A stretch of DNA of 64,000 bases from JALOLG01 sp963776935 (GTDB lineage: Bacteria; Actinomycetota; Acidimicrobiia; Acidimicrobiales; Ilumatobacteraceae), in contig CAVZOP010000009.1 in assembly GCA_963776935.1 (NCBI GenBank), forward strand, positions 62,001 through 126,000, given 5' to 3'. Both the position numbers and the translations under genes were made by a program. Of the stretch, positions 27,270-35,855 are shown in pieces. Within the stretch, counting starts at the first letter, position 1; the number at the start of each line of letters is the position of its first letter. The notes beneath the pieces were generated by a model, which was not told where the DNA came from, did no database searches, and was given only the letters and a program-made list of their open reading frames with translations.

Positions 27270-28156
27270 CAGCCGACGACGGTGCCGCTGGTGCGCCGCC
27301 GCTGCCGCGCCAGCATGTAGTCGGCGAGACGTGTCATCGGGATCGTGACGGCGAGAAAGATCACTGCCGCGCCGACGTACGGCGTGAAGTTGGCGAAGCG
27401 GGCCTTCTCGATGCCGGCCCGGCGCAGGATCTCGACCGGTCCGATGAGGCTGACGAGGGCGACGTCCTTTTGGAGGCTGATGAAGTCGTTCATGAGCGCT
27501 GGCACGACCCGCCGGAACGCCTGCGGCAACACGACGTTGCGCATCGTCTGGCCGCTCGACATGCCGAGCGAGCGGGCGGCCGCGCGCTGGCTCTCGTGGA
27601 CGCTCTCGATCCCGGCCCGGAACACCTCCGAGACGTACGCCGAGTAGGCGAGGATCAGGGCCACCGACCCCCACAGCAGCGGGCTGTTCCACGGCCGCTC
27701 GATGCCGAGACCGGGCACACCGAACCCGATCAGGTAGATCGTGAGGATCACCGGGATGCCGCGGAACACGTCGACGTAGCCGGCGGAGAACAGGCGCAGC
27801 GGGAACAGCGCCGGGTTGCGGGTGTTGCGAGCGACGGCGATCGCCAACGCCAGCACGAAGATGCACGGCGCGGACCACAAGAAGATCTTGACGTCGAGCC
27901 AGAACGCGTCGAGCAGGTCGGGAAACGTCTCGCGGAAGACCTCGCCGTTGAAGAACGACCGCTTGACGTTCTCCCAACCCGACGCTCGTGGCACGAGCAC
28001 GACAACCGTGACGACGACGACGATCGTGCTCGTCGCGGCGATGGCCGCCGAACGCCGGCGCTGCCGTCGCGCGTAGACCTCACGACGGGTGGGGCGTCGG
28101 TTGGGCGTGATGTCGCGAGCCCCTCGGTCAGCCGACCTCGATGACCGGGGCGACAT
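27269..28156 (-). CDS. polar amino acid ABC transporter permease
   Basis: About 295 aa with the HisM/GlnP-type permease fold and EAA-like loop (ESQRAAARSLGMSSGQTMRNVVLPQAFRRVVPALMNDFI split over the cytoplasmic loop). Hydrophobic segments are IVVVVTVVVLVP, IFLWSAPCIFVLALAIAVA and LLWGSVALILAYSAYVSEV. A basic N-terminus precedes the first membrane segment. The start is ambiguous: ATG 28156 overlaps the binding-protein gene by 29 nt; no ATG or GTG lies between that gene's stop and the first membrane segment. Coupled to the ATPase downstream. Confidence 0.88.
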   Translation of the reverse strand: MSPRSSRSADRGARDITPNRRPTRREVYARRQRRRSAAIAATSTIVVVVTVVVLVPRASGWENVKRSFFNGEVFRETFPDLLDAFWLDVKIFLWSAPCIFVLALAIAVARNTRNPALFPLRLFSAGYVDVFRGIPVILTIYLIGFGVPGLGIERPWNSPLLWGSVALILAYSAYVSEVFRAGIESVHESQRAAARSLGMSSGQTMRNVVLPQAFRRVVPALMNDFISLQKDVALVSLIGPVEILRRAGIEKARFANFTPYVGAAVIFLAVTIPMTRLADYMLARQRRRTSGTVVG

Positions 28157-29000
28157 CCGCAGTGACGAGCCACTCGTCGGTGATCTCCTGCAGCTCGCCC
28201 GACTCACGCAGCGTGGCCAGCGCGGCGTTGGCGCACTCGACGAGCGGGTTGTCGAGCTCGAACACCAGCCCGAAGTCGTCGGTGGTGTCGCCGGCCGCGG
28301 CCGGGAACTGGCCGACGACGCTGCTGCCCTCGATCTCGACGGCGGAGATGTACAACGCCGTCGGGAGGTCGACGACGATCGCGTCGATCTGGTTGGCCTC
28401 GAGTGCCGCCTTGGCGCCGACGTTGTCGTCGTACACGAACGGCTCGGCGTCGGGCTCGATGACGTCGGTGATGAAGCCCAGGCTCGTCGTGCCCGCCTGG
28501 GCGCCGAACTTGACGTCCTTCAGGTCGGCCACCGATGTGGCGCCCTCCGCCGGTGAGCCGGCGAGGGCGACGATCGCCTGGTTGCTCGAGTAGTACGGGT
28601 CCGAGAACGAGATGCTCTCGGCCCGCTCCGGTGTGATCGAGTACTGCTGCAAGTTGAAGTCGAAGTTCTTGGCGCCGGGCTGGATCGCCTCGTCGAAGGT
28701 CGTACGCACCCACGTCACCTGGTCCTCGGTGAAGCCCATCTCGCGGGCGACGGCGTAGGCGACGGCGGCCTCGAACCCGTCGCCTGATTCGGGTGCGTCA
28801 CCGACCACCCACGGCTCGAACGCCGGCTCGCCGGTGGCGATCGTGAGCTCGTCCGCCGTGAGCGTGTTGTCGCACGCCGCGCCGTCGGAGGCGGAGTCAG
28901 AGCTGTCGTCGTCGTCACCGCAGGCCGTGACGAGCACGCCGCCGATGAGAAGCGCCGCGATGGCGGTACGTCGCATGGGTCTCTCCCGATTCGTTGTCAT
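28128..29000 (-). CDS. family 3 extracellular solute-binding lipoprotein
   Basis: 290-aa binding protein with a signal and lipobox (LIGGVLVTACGDDDD), so lipid-anchored outside the membrane. The mature part has the SBP_bac_3 fold: LTIATGEPAFEPWVV, GFEAAVAYAVAREMGF, FSDPYYSSNQAIV, DLKDVKFGAQAGTTS. The ligand is predicted to be a polar amino acid. ATG at 29000 (or the internal ATG at 28976). A direct repeat overlaps the start codon and creates an upstream eight-codon reading frame that ends on this start. Confidence 0.92.
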   Translation of the reverse strand: MTTNRERPMRRTAIAALLIGGVLVTACGDDDDSSDSASDGAACDNTLTADELTIATGEPAFEPWVVGDAPESGDGFEAAVAYAVAREMGFTEDQVTWVRTTFDEAIQPGAKNFDFNLQQYSITPERAESISFSDPYYSSNQAIVALAGSPAEGATSVADLKDVKFGAQAGTTSLGFITDVIEPDAEPFVYDDNVGAKAALEANQIDAIVVDLPTALYISAVEIEGSSVVGQFPAAAGDTTDDFGLVFELDNPLVECANAALATLRESGELQEITDEWLVTADVAPVIEVG

Positions 29001-29040
29001 AGTCGCTGTTCGCTCAGCGTCATAGTCGCTGTTCGCTCAG
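28996..29040 (-). repeat. direct 22-bp repeat over the binding-protein start, creating a leader ORF
   Basis: GTCATAGTCGCTGTTCGCTCAG is present at 28996-29017 and 29019-29040 (23-bp period). On the coding strand the upstream copy supplies ATG for the peptide MTLSEQRL, whose TGA overlaps the true start as ATGA. This could couple or dampen translation; it is probably a recent duplication. Confidence 0.7.
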
Positions 29041-29121
29041 TCTGGTTCACGCTGGAAGGCCCGAGCGTAGGCGCCGCGTCACACGTTTGTCCCCGATCAG
29101 CCGTGCATCAGCCATTGACAA

Positions 29122-29148
29122 TGAGACACTTACCGTCTTATCGTCTCA
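29122..29148. promoter_or_regulatory. inverted-repeat operator and promoter of the TetR gene
   Basis: TGAGAC (29122-29127) and GTCTCA (29143-29148) form an inverted repeat just before the regulator ATG at 29151. TTGACA at 29115-29120 is a perfect -35 hexamer, and TTATCG or TCTTAT 15-17 bp later is the likely -10. The operator therefore covers the promoter, as expected for autorepression. Confidence 0.55.
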
Positions 29149-29150
29149 CA

Positions 29151-29726
29151 ATGAGCTCGGCCGAGGATCGGATCCTCGATGCAGCGGAGCGATGTTGCGA
29201 GCGGTGGGGCCTCGACAAGGTCACCATCGACGACATCGCCAACGACAGCGGTGTCTCGCGAGCCACGCTCTACCGGCTGTTCCCGGGTGGCAAGGACGTC
29301 TTGTTCGAAGCGCTGCGGGTGCGCCGGCTCGACGAGTTCTTCACCGTGTTGCGGGCCGAGGTCGAAGGCGCCGGATCGTTCGAGGACCTGATCGTGCGCA
29401 CCGTCGTGTGCGCGACCGGCGAACTGCGCGCCGACCAGCACCTGGCGCTGATGCTCGGATCGGAGCCCGGCGACACGCTGAGCCAGTTGACGGTCGAGGG
29501 TCTCCCGCGCATCATCCGTGTCGCTTCGGCGTACCTCGTGCCGCTCGTCGAGCCGTATCTCGGGCCGGCCAGCGCGATCAAGTTGATCGACATCCTCGCC
29601 CGGCTGGTGATCTCGTACTTCCTCGCTCCGAGCGACCACGTCGACCTCGGCGACGAACACTCCGCCAGGGAATTCCTCCGACCCCTCATCGCCGCCTCCA
29701 CGGTGGCGGCCAACCATCCGGCATGA
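29151..29726 (+). CDS. TetR/AcrR family transcriptional regulator
   Basis: 191-aa repressor with the N-terminal helix-turn-helix (RILDAAERCCERWGLDKV, DIANDSGVSRATLYRLFPG at about 5-48) and a variable ligand-binding C-terminus. Start at ATG 29151 places the HTH at the usual distance; a longer start at 29103 would run through the operator. It is 28 bp upstream of the ferritin-like diiron protein, which it probably controls together with itself. Confidence 0.92.
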   Translation: MSSAEDRILDAAERCCERWGLDKVTIDDIANDSGVSRATLYRLFPGGKDVLFEALRVRRLDEFFTVLRAEVEGAGSFEDLIVRTVVCATGELRADQHLALMLGSEPGDTLSQLTVEGLPRIIRVASAYLVPLVEPYLGPASAIKLIDILARLVISYFLAPSDHVDLGDEHSAREFLRPLIAASTVAANHPA

Positions 29727-29754
29727 CACACGACGAGCGCTTCAAGGAGCATCC

Positions 29755-30882
29755 ATGACATCCACGCACGCCGACAACGAGGCGATCATCGGTCGCGACG
29801 AGATCGACAACATCGAAGCGATCCTGAGCATCACCAACACCGATGTCGACGAGGTCGAGCACATCGTCAAGGACAACGCCGACGCGATCTTCACGTGGGA
29901 CTACACGTTGGCGCGGCCGCAGCTGCGCAAGTTGTACGAGAAGGCCAAGGTCGGGCAGTGGAACGCCACTACCGACCTGCCGTGGGACACCGAGGTCGAG
30001 CTCGACGAGGTCGTGACCCGCGACCAGGCGGCCTTCTCCGCCGGCTTGTCGCCCGACCACTACGACGGCACCGTCGTCGAGAAGTGGGGCGACCAGGAGT
30101 GGCTCGAGTTCGGCATCGACCAGCGGCGCTGGACACTGTCGCAGTTCCTGCACGGCGAGCAGGGCGCGCTGCTGTGCACGGCGAAGATCACCGAGACCGT
30201 GCCGTGGTACGACGCCAAGCTGTACGCCGCGACCCAGGTCGTCGACGAGGCCCGTCACGTCGAGGTCTTCAACCGCTACATCGAAGAGAAGCTCGGTGGC
30301 GGGTTCCAGGTCAACGCCCACCTGCGGATGCTCCTCGACGACATCATCAACGACTCGCGCTGGGACATGACGTACCTCGGCATGCAGGTGATGGTCGAGG
30401 GTCTCGCCCTGGCCGCCTTCGGCTTCATGCACCAGATGACCGAGGAGCCGTTGCTCAAGCAGATGCTGCGGTACGTGATGAGCGACGAGGCCCGCCACGT
30501 GGCGTTCGGCGTGCTGTCGCTGCGCGAGGTCTACGAGGGCATGACCGACGCCGAGATGATGGAGCGCCAGGAGTTCGCCTTCGAGGCCGCGGTGCGCATG
30601 CGCGACCGGTTCTTGTCGCAGGAGGTCTGGGAGAAGCACGGTGTCAACCCGCGCGACGTCGTCCCCCTGATCCTGCGCGACCCGACCCGTGAGCTGTTCC
30701 AGCAGATGCTGTTCTCGAAGATCGTCCCCAACTGCAAGAAGCTCGGCCTGCTCGACCGCAACGAGTCCTGGCTGCGCCGTCGCTTCGAGGAGATGGGCGT
30801 GATCCAGTTCGAGGACTGGGAAGACACCGGCTCGGAGTACATCAAGTTCGAGCTCGGCGCCGACGCCCCCGCCCCCAACTAA
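29755..30882 (+). CDS. ferritin-like diiron protein (R2-like/AurF-like oxidase family)
   Basis: 375-aa helical protein. Two DEARH motifs (VVDEARHVEVFNRY near residue 165 and MSDEARHVAFGV near 245) together with upstream HGEQGALL and the VEGLALAAFG helix supply the Glu/His ligands of a carboxylate-bridged diiron centre. Related proteins oxygenate amines, fatty acids or act as ribonucleotide-reductase-like oxidases; the substrate is not clear. It forms a two-gene unit with the TetR regulator. A palindromic repeat lies 4 nt after its stop and may terminate transcription. Confidence 0.8.
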   Translation: MTSTHADNEAIIGRDEIDNIEAILSITNTDVDEVEHIVKDNADAIFTWDYTLARPQLRKLYEKAKVGQWNATTDLPWDTEVELDEVVTRDQAAFSAGLSPDHYDGTVVEKWGDQEWLEFGIDQRRWTLSQFLHGEQGALLCTAKITETVPWYDAKLYAATQVVDEARHVEVFNRYIEEKLGGGFQVNAHLRMLLDDIINDSRWDMTYLGMQVMVEGLALAAFGFMHQMTEEPLLKQMLRYVMSDEARHVAFGVLSLREVYEGMTDAEMMERQEFAFEAAVRMRDRFLSQEVWEKHGVNPRDVVPLILRDPTRELFQQMLFSKIVPNCKKLGLLDRNESWLRRRFEEMGVIQFEDWEDTGSEYIKFELGADAPAPN

Positions 30883-30885
30883 CCC

Positions 30886-30936
30886 GAACTGTCTGCCTCA
30901 GACTGCGCGGCAGCTCGTCTGAAGCAGACAGAACGG
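30886..30936 (+). repeat. palindromic repeat element, copy 1
   Basis: CTGTCTGCCTCAGACTG and TCTGAAGCAGACAG flank a short loop. Plus orientation, starting 4 nt after the ferritin-like gene stop. The same element occurs at 41281, 41344, 53391, 54701 and 54763. Confidence 0.85.
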
Positions 30937-30956
30937 GAGTTGGTGGGGCTTGCATC

Positions 30957-30989
30957 TACAAGTTAGATACAAGTACGATACAGGTATGA
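30957..30989 (+). repeat. three tandem 11-bp repeats over the start of the Tam-like gene
   Basis: TACAAGTTAGA, TACAAGTACGA and TACAGGTATGA follow without gap at 30957, 30968 and 30979. The 11-bp period places them on one DNA face, and the third unit contains the ATG at 30986. It may be a repressor-binding array or a promoter duplicated by slippage. Confidence 0.65.
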
Positions 30990-31798
30990 CACCTGTTGAC
31001 TGGGATCCCGCGCAGTACCGGAAGTTCGCGGCCGAGCGGTCGCAGCCGTTCTGGGACCTCGTCGGGCTGGTCGCGGCCGACCGACCGATCGGCCGCGCCG
31101 TCGACCTGGGCTGTGGCGACGGGGCGTTGACGGCCGAGGCCACCGAGCGACTGGGGATCGCCGACATGGTCGGCATCGACGACTCGCCGGCGATGCTGGC
31201 CGACGCGGCTCACGTGACGCGCCCTGGTGTGCGGTTCGAGCTGGGCGACATCGGCGCGTGGGGAGTCGACAGCTCGACCGGCGAGCCGGCGGGCGAAGGG
31301 TACGACCTGGTGCTGGCCAACGCCAGTCTGCATTGGGTTCCGGATCATCCACGCGTGCTCGCCAGATGGGCGGCGGCGCTCGCACGCGGCGGCCAGCTGG
31401 CGGTGCAGGTGCCGGCCAACGCCGATCACCCATCACACCTGCTGGCCGCCGAGGTCGCGGCCACGGAGCCGTTCGCCTCGGCGTTCGAGGGACCGCCACC
31501 GCCCGATCAGGTCGCCGCCAACGTGCTGCTCCCGGAGGACTACGCGACGCTGCTCTACGAGCTCGGGTTCGCCGAACAGGTCGTGCGACTGCAGGTGTAC
31601 GGGCACGTGCTCGATTCGACTGCCTCGGTCGTCGAGTGGGTGCGCGGCACGACGCTCACGCGCTTCTTCAAGCGTCTCCCGGCCGAGCTCCACGAGCCGT
31701 TCGTCGACGCCTACCGCAGTGCCCTGCTGGCGCGGCTCGGCGAGCGCGCGCCCTACTTCTATCCGTTCAAGCGGATCCTGATGTGGGGCCGGAGCTGA
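30986..31798 (+). CDS. trans-aconitate 2-methyltransferase-like SAM methyltransferase
   Basis: 270-aa class I methyltransferase. It has motif I AVDLGCGDGALT, the acidic post-I MVGIDDSPAML, and the Tam-type N-terminus DWDPAQYRKFAAERSQPFWDLV. The LANASLHWVPDH stretch after motif II and the late hydrophobic-aromatic C-terminus (LFKR, YFYPFKRILMWG) also match Tam. Tam methyl-esterifies trans-aconitate, which otherwise inhibits aconitase. Only family similarity supports the substrate. Confidence 0.85.
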   Translation: MTPVDWDPAQYRKFAAERSQPFWDLVGLVAADRPIGRAVDLGCGDGALTAEATERLGIADMVGIDDSPAMLADAAHVTRPGVRFELGDIGAWGVDSSTGEPAGEGYDLVLANASLHWVPDHPRVLARWAAALARGGQLAVQVPANADHPSHLLAAEVAATEPFASAFEGPPPPDQVAANVLLPEDYATLLYELGFAEQVVRLQVYGHVLDSTASVVEWVRGTTLTRFFKRLPAELHEPFVDAYRSALLARLGERAPYFYPFKRILMWGRS

Positions 31799-31816
31799 CG
31801 GAGTGGCGCTGAGGGG

Positions 31817-31841
31817 CGAACGCTGAAGCGTTCAGCGTTCG
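31817..31841. promoter_or_regulatory. 25-bp perfect palindrome upstream of the winged-helix-like gene
   Basis: Arms CGAACGCTGAA and TTCAGCGTTCG are exact inverted copies around GCG. TACAAT at 31864-31869 is a good -10 element 9 nt before the ATG at 31879, so the palindrome overlaps the -35 region and is a likely operator for the adjacent DNA-binding-like protein; it could alternatively terminate the Tam-like gene. Confidence 0.55.
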
Positions 31842-31878
31842 GTATCTCGACCGGAGCCCGCTCTACAATTCTCCGATC

Positions 31879-32499
31879 ATGGGGTACACATCCGATCCAC
31901 GATTCCTGACGATGCACGCGTTGCGAATCAAGGGGTTCGCCAAGGTCGACGTGCTCGCCGAGTTGTCGGCACTTCCGCATGACCATGTCGAGTTGCACCT
32001 GGTCGGGTTGCAGGACGACGGCCACGCGATGTTCCGCGAGGCTCGGGCCTTGTGGCAGTTGACGCCCGACGGCCGCACCGAACACGCCGAGCGCCTCGCC
32101 GCCGACGTCGAGGCGTCCGGTGCCAGCGAGAAGCTCGCCGGCCCCTACGTCGAGTTCCTCGAGCTCAACGAGCGGTTCAAGGCGCTGTGCGGCGATTGGC
32201 AGCTCCGCAACGGGGATCCGAACGACCACTGCGACAGCAGCTACGACGGTGAGGTGATCGCCCGGCTCGGCAAGCTCGATGCCGAGGCCCAGCCGATCGT
32301 CGCCGCCCTCGGCGCCGCGCTGTCGCGCCTGCAGCCGTACGCGCCACGCCTGGAAACGGTGTGTCAGCGCGTGACCGGTGGTGAAACGAATATGTTCACC
32401 GGTGTGATGTGCGGCAGCTACCACGATGTGTGGATGGAGTTGCACGAAGACCTGATCCTGACCCAGGGCATCGATCGCACGGAGGAAGGCAGCTTCTGA
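31879..32499 (+). CDS. winged-helix-like (MarR-type) hypothetical protein
   Basis: 206-aa protein. The N-terminal third (MHALRIKGFAKVDVLAELS ... WQLTPDGRTEHAERL) has the helix/wing pattern and LTPDGR signature common in MarR-type regulators. The rest is helical with FLELNERFKALCGDWQLR, a motif I have seen in actinobacterial proteins of unknown function. It is preceded by a strong palindrome, consistent with autoregulation. Its TGA overlaps the dapA-like ATG (TGATG), so it is co-translated with that gene. No enzyme motif is visible. Confidence 0.6.
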   Translation: MGYTSDPRFLTMHALRIKGFAKVDVLAELSALPHDHVELHLVGLQDDGHAMFREARALWQLTPDGRTEHAERLAADVEASGASEKLAGPYVEFLELNERFKALCGDWQLRNGDPNDHCDSSYDGEVIARLGKLDAEAQPIVAALGAALSRLQPYAPRLETVCQRVTGGETNMFTGVMCGSYHDVWMELHEDLILTQGIDRTEEGSF

Positions 32500-33422
32500 T
32501 GGCGCGCTTCGGTCGCGTGCTGTCGGCGATGGTGACCCCGTTCGACGACGACGGGGCACTCGACCTCGACGTGGCCGCCGACCTCGCCCGCTACCTCCAG
32601 GCGCATGGCCACGACGGTCTCGTGATCGCCGGCACCACTGGTGAGGCGCCCGTGCTCGACGACGACGAGCGGCTGTCGTTGTTCGCCGCCGTGATCGAGG
32701 CGGTGACGATCCCCGTCGTCGCCGGCACCGGCACCTACGACACCCGCCACTCAGTGCACCTCACGAAGGAAGCGGCTGCCCTCGGGGCAGCGGGTGTGCT
32801 GGCCGTCGGCCCGTACTACAACCGTCCGTCGCAGGCAGGCATCGAGGCGCACATGCGGGCGATCGCGGCGGCGAGCGACCTGCCGGTGATGGTGTACGAC
32901 ATCCCGATCCGCACCGGTCGCAAGATCACCACGGCGACGCTGTTGCGACTGTTCCGCGAGGTGCCCAACATCGTCGCCCTCAAGGACGCCGCGGCCAACC
33001 CCGGTGAGACGGCGGCGCTCATCAGCTCGGCTCCCGACGGCTTCGAGGCCTACAGCGGCGACGACGCGATGACGTTGCCGCTGCTCGCGAGCGGCATCGT
33101 CGGCACCGTCGGCGTGGCGACGCACTGGACCGCCCCCGACCATCAGGACATGTTCGACATGTGGGAGAAAGGCGACACCGTCGGCGCCCGGCTGGTCAAC
33201 AGCCGGATGCTCGAGAGCTTCGCGTTCGAGACCGGCGACGAGGCGCCGAATCCGATCCCGACCAAGGCGATGATGCGTCATCTCGGTCTCGCCGTCGGCC
33301 AGGCACGCCTGCCGATGGGCCCGGCGCCGGCGTTCGTCGACGAGATGGCGCCAGTTGTGCTGGCGAACCTGCAACGCTGGCGGGATGCGTTCCCCGAACG
33401 CCCCGATCACGCCGGTTCGTAG
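32499..33422 (+). CDS. dapA: 4-hydroxy-tetrahydrodipicolinate synthase
   Basis: Condenses pyruvate and aspartate semialdehyde in lysine/diaminopimelate synthesis. The 307-aa TIM barrel shows SAMVTPFDDDGALD, IAGTTGEAPVL, the catalytic Tyr in MVYDIPIRTG and the Schiff-base Lys in IVALKDAAANPGE. The start ATG overlaps the preceding gene stop. It is followed by rnj as in other actinobacteria, but is separated from dapB by 21.8 kb here. Confidence 0.94.
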   Translation: MARFGRVLSAMVTPFDDDGALDLDVAADLARYLQAHGHDGLVIAGTTGEAPVLDDDERLSLFAAVIEAVTIPVVAGTGTYDTRHSVHLTKEAAALGAAGVLAVGPYYNRPSQAGIEAHMRAIAAASDLPVMVYDIPIRTGRKITTATLLRLFREVPNIVALKDAAANPGETAALISSAPDGFEAYSGDDAMTLPLLASGIVGTVGVATHWTAPDHQDMFDMWEKGDTVGARLVNSRMLESFAFETGDEAPNPIPTKAMMRHLGLAVGQARLPMGPAPAFVDEMAPVVLANLQRWRDAFPERPDHAGS

Positions 33423-33482
33423 CGCGTCAGCGGCCGGCACACCGACAGTCGTGATGCCTCGATCCATGATGCCGACGCTCTG

Positions 33483-35181
33483 ATGGCAGAGCCGGTTCGC
33501 ATCATCTTCCTCGGCGGGCTGGGTGAGATCGGCCGTAACTGCATGGCCCTCGAGCAGGGCGGCGGAGGGGCGCGCAACATCTTGCTCATCGACTGCGGGC
33601 TGATGTTCCCGGGCGCCGACATGCACGGCATCGACCTGGTGCTGCCCGATTTCACGTATCTGCGCAACAATGCGTCGCGCATCGCCGGCCTCGTTGCGAC
33701 GCACGGTCACGAGGATCACGTCGGCGGCATCCAGTTCCTGCTGCGCGACAACGACGGGATCGGCAATCTCCTCGATCGCCCGTTGCCGATCTACGGCGGC
33801 GCGCTCACGCTCGGCCTGGCGCGGAACCGCATCGAGGAGGCCGGTCTGCTCGGTCGCACCGAGATGGTGCCCGTCGTCGACGGTCAGGTCGTCGACATCG
33901 GCCCGTTCCGGGTCGAGTTCGTGCCGGTCACGCACTCGGTCCCGCACGCCCACGCGATCATCGTCCACACGTCGCAGGGTGTCGTGCTCCACTCCGGCGA
34001 CTACAAGCTCGACCTCACACCCGTCGACGGTCGCCGCACCGACCTCACCCGGCTCGGGGCAACTCGGTGCGTCCGGCGTGCGGGTCCTGCTCGGTGACTC
34101 GACCAACGCCGAGGAGCCCGGGTACGCGCCGAGCGAGACGAGCGTCGGGGGAGTGCTGCGGTCGCTGTTCACCGAGCATCGTGATCGGCGCATCATCACC
34201 GCCAGCTTCGCCAGCCACCTCCACCGCATCCAGCAGATCGCCGACGCGGCCATCGAGTCCGGCCGCAAGGTGGCGACGCTCGGGCTGAGCATGAAGAAGA
34301 ACGTGCGCCTCGGCCTCGACCTCGGTGTGATCACACTGCCCGAGTCGTCGGTGATCGACATCGAGGACATCGATCGGTACGAACCGGGTCAGATCTGCGT
34401 GATCTCCACCGGATCGCAGGGTGAGCCGATGTCGGCGCTGGCCCTGCTCGCCCGCGTCGAGAACAAGTTCGTGAAGCTCGGCGACCACGACACGGTGATC
34501 CTGTCGAGTCACGCGATCCCCGGCAACGAGAGCAACGTCAACCGCGTCATCGACGGCTTGCTGCGTGCTGGGGCGGAGGTCATCCACTCGGGGATCGTCG
34601 ACGTGCACGCCACCGGGCACGCCCAGGCCGACGAGATCAAGACCTATCTCTCGATCGTGCGACCCGACTACTACGTCCCGGTGCACGGCGAGTACCGCCA
34701 TCTCGTCGCCAACGCCAGGTTGGGTCGGGCGATGGGAGTCGCCCACGACCACGTGCTGCTGTGCGAGGACGGTGACGTGCTCGAGCTCACCGACGACGGC
34801 CTGACCGCGGTCGGACGGGTTCCTGCCGGATACCTGTACGTCGACGGCATCGTCGGCGACGTCGGCCAGGGCGTCCTGCGCGACCGCCGCGTGCTCGCCG
34901 AGGAGGGCGTGGTCGTGGTCGTCGTCACCGTCGACTCGCAGACCGGCAAGGTGCTGACCGGGCCGGAGATCATCACCAGGGGCTGGGTGTACGCGCCGGA
35001 GGCCGAGGACCTCCTCGACGAGGCGTGCGCGACGGTCGCCGAGGCGGTCGAGCGGTCGCTGGCGAACGGTGTGCGCGACGTCGAGGCGCTCGAACGCGAC
35101 GTCCGGCGGGCCGCCGGCAAGTTCGTCCACGACCGGACGCGGCGACGCCCGATGATCGTCCCCGTCGTGATGGAAGCCTGA
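33483..35181 (+). CDS. rnj: ribonuclease J, one-base frameshift
   Basis: Metallo-beta-lactamase/beta-CASP exo- and endoribonuclease. The zinc motif ATHGHEDHVGG is present near residue 75, with further motifs (VTHSVPHAHAI, GDSTNAEEPGY, ISTGSQGEPMSAL, HSGIVDVHATGHA, VHGEYRH). The frame breaks near 34057, where GGCTCGGGGCAAC carries one extra G; restored length is about 565 aa, as expected. Because RNase J is important in actinobacteria and only one copy is seen, a sequence error is likely. The gene is followed 6 nt later by a small lipoprotein. Confidence 0.92.
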
Positions 35182-35187
35182 GCCGCC

Positions 35188-35855
35188 CTGCGTCCGATCC
35201 TCCTGGTCCTGCTGCTCGCGACGCTCGGCGGGTGCGGTGGGGACGATGACGACCTTCCGGCGGCATCCCGCTGGTGGCCGAGATCTCGCCCGCGATCGCC
35301 GCCGTCGAGGCCGAACTGGGCGGCCCCCAGGACTTCTTCGAGGTCAACGCCACCCCCCAGCTCGTCAACGTGTTCGTGGCGAGCGACGATGGCACCACGG
35401 CCACGGCGTACGTGTACCTCGACGGTGAGCTCCAACCGCCGGCCCCACCGCGTGGGGTCGCGGGTGGCGAGACGTTCCGGGCCGACGCGGTCGACTTCGA
35501 TCCCGACCTCATCTTCACCGGCATCGCCGAGGAGCTCGGCGACCCGTCCGTCACCCAGTTCGTGATCGTCGGTGGCCCCGGCGGTGCGGTCCAGTACTCG
35601 GCGTTCGTGTCCTCGTCAGCGGGCGGTGTCCTCGACGTCCTGTTGGGCCCCGACGGTGCAGTGTTGGGCGTGGATCCGAGGCTGACGAGTGCCGGTCGCG
35701 CCGACCCGACGGCGGTTGGTACCGTTGGACGTTGGCGCGACCATGACGACATGGGGTCCATCGAAGAAGACACCGTCGAGCCGCGCCCGATCGACTGGCG
35801 CGTCGGCGAGCCGTACATCACGCACCACCGCTGCCAACCGCGGCGGCGTGCGTGA
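35188..35855 (+). CDS. small lipoprotein with non-standard start and one-base frameshift
   Basis: A CTG at 35188, 6 nt after the rnj stop, begins a signal with lipobox (LLVLLLATLGGCGGDDDD). The frame then shifts near 35258-35262, consistent with a missing G in CCGGCGGCATC, and continues as GIPLVAEISPAIAAVEAELGG to the stop at 35855. The mature domain is about 170 residues; no family is recognised. No ATG or GTG is available in the signal frame after the rnj stop, so CTG or another error must explain the start. The last 113 bp overlap the ftsK start in a different frame, so the true end may be earlier. Confidence 0.55.
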
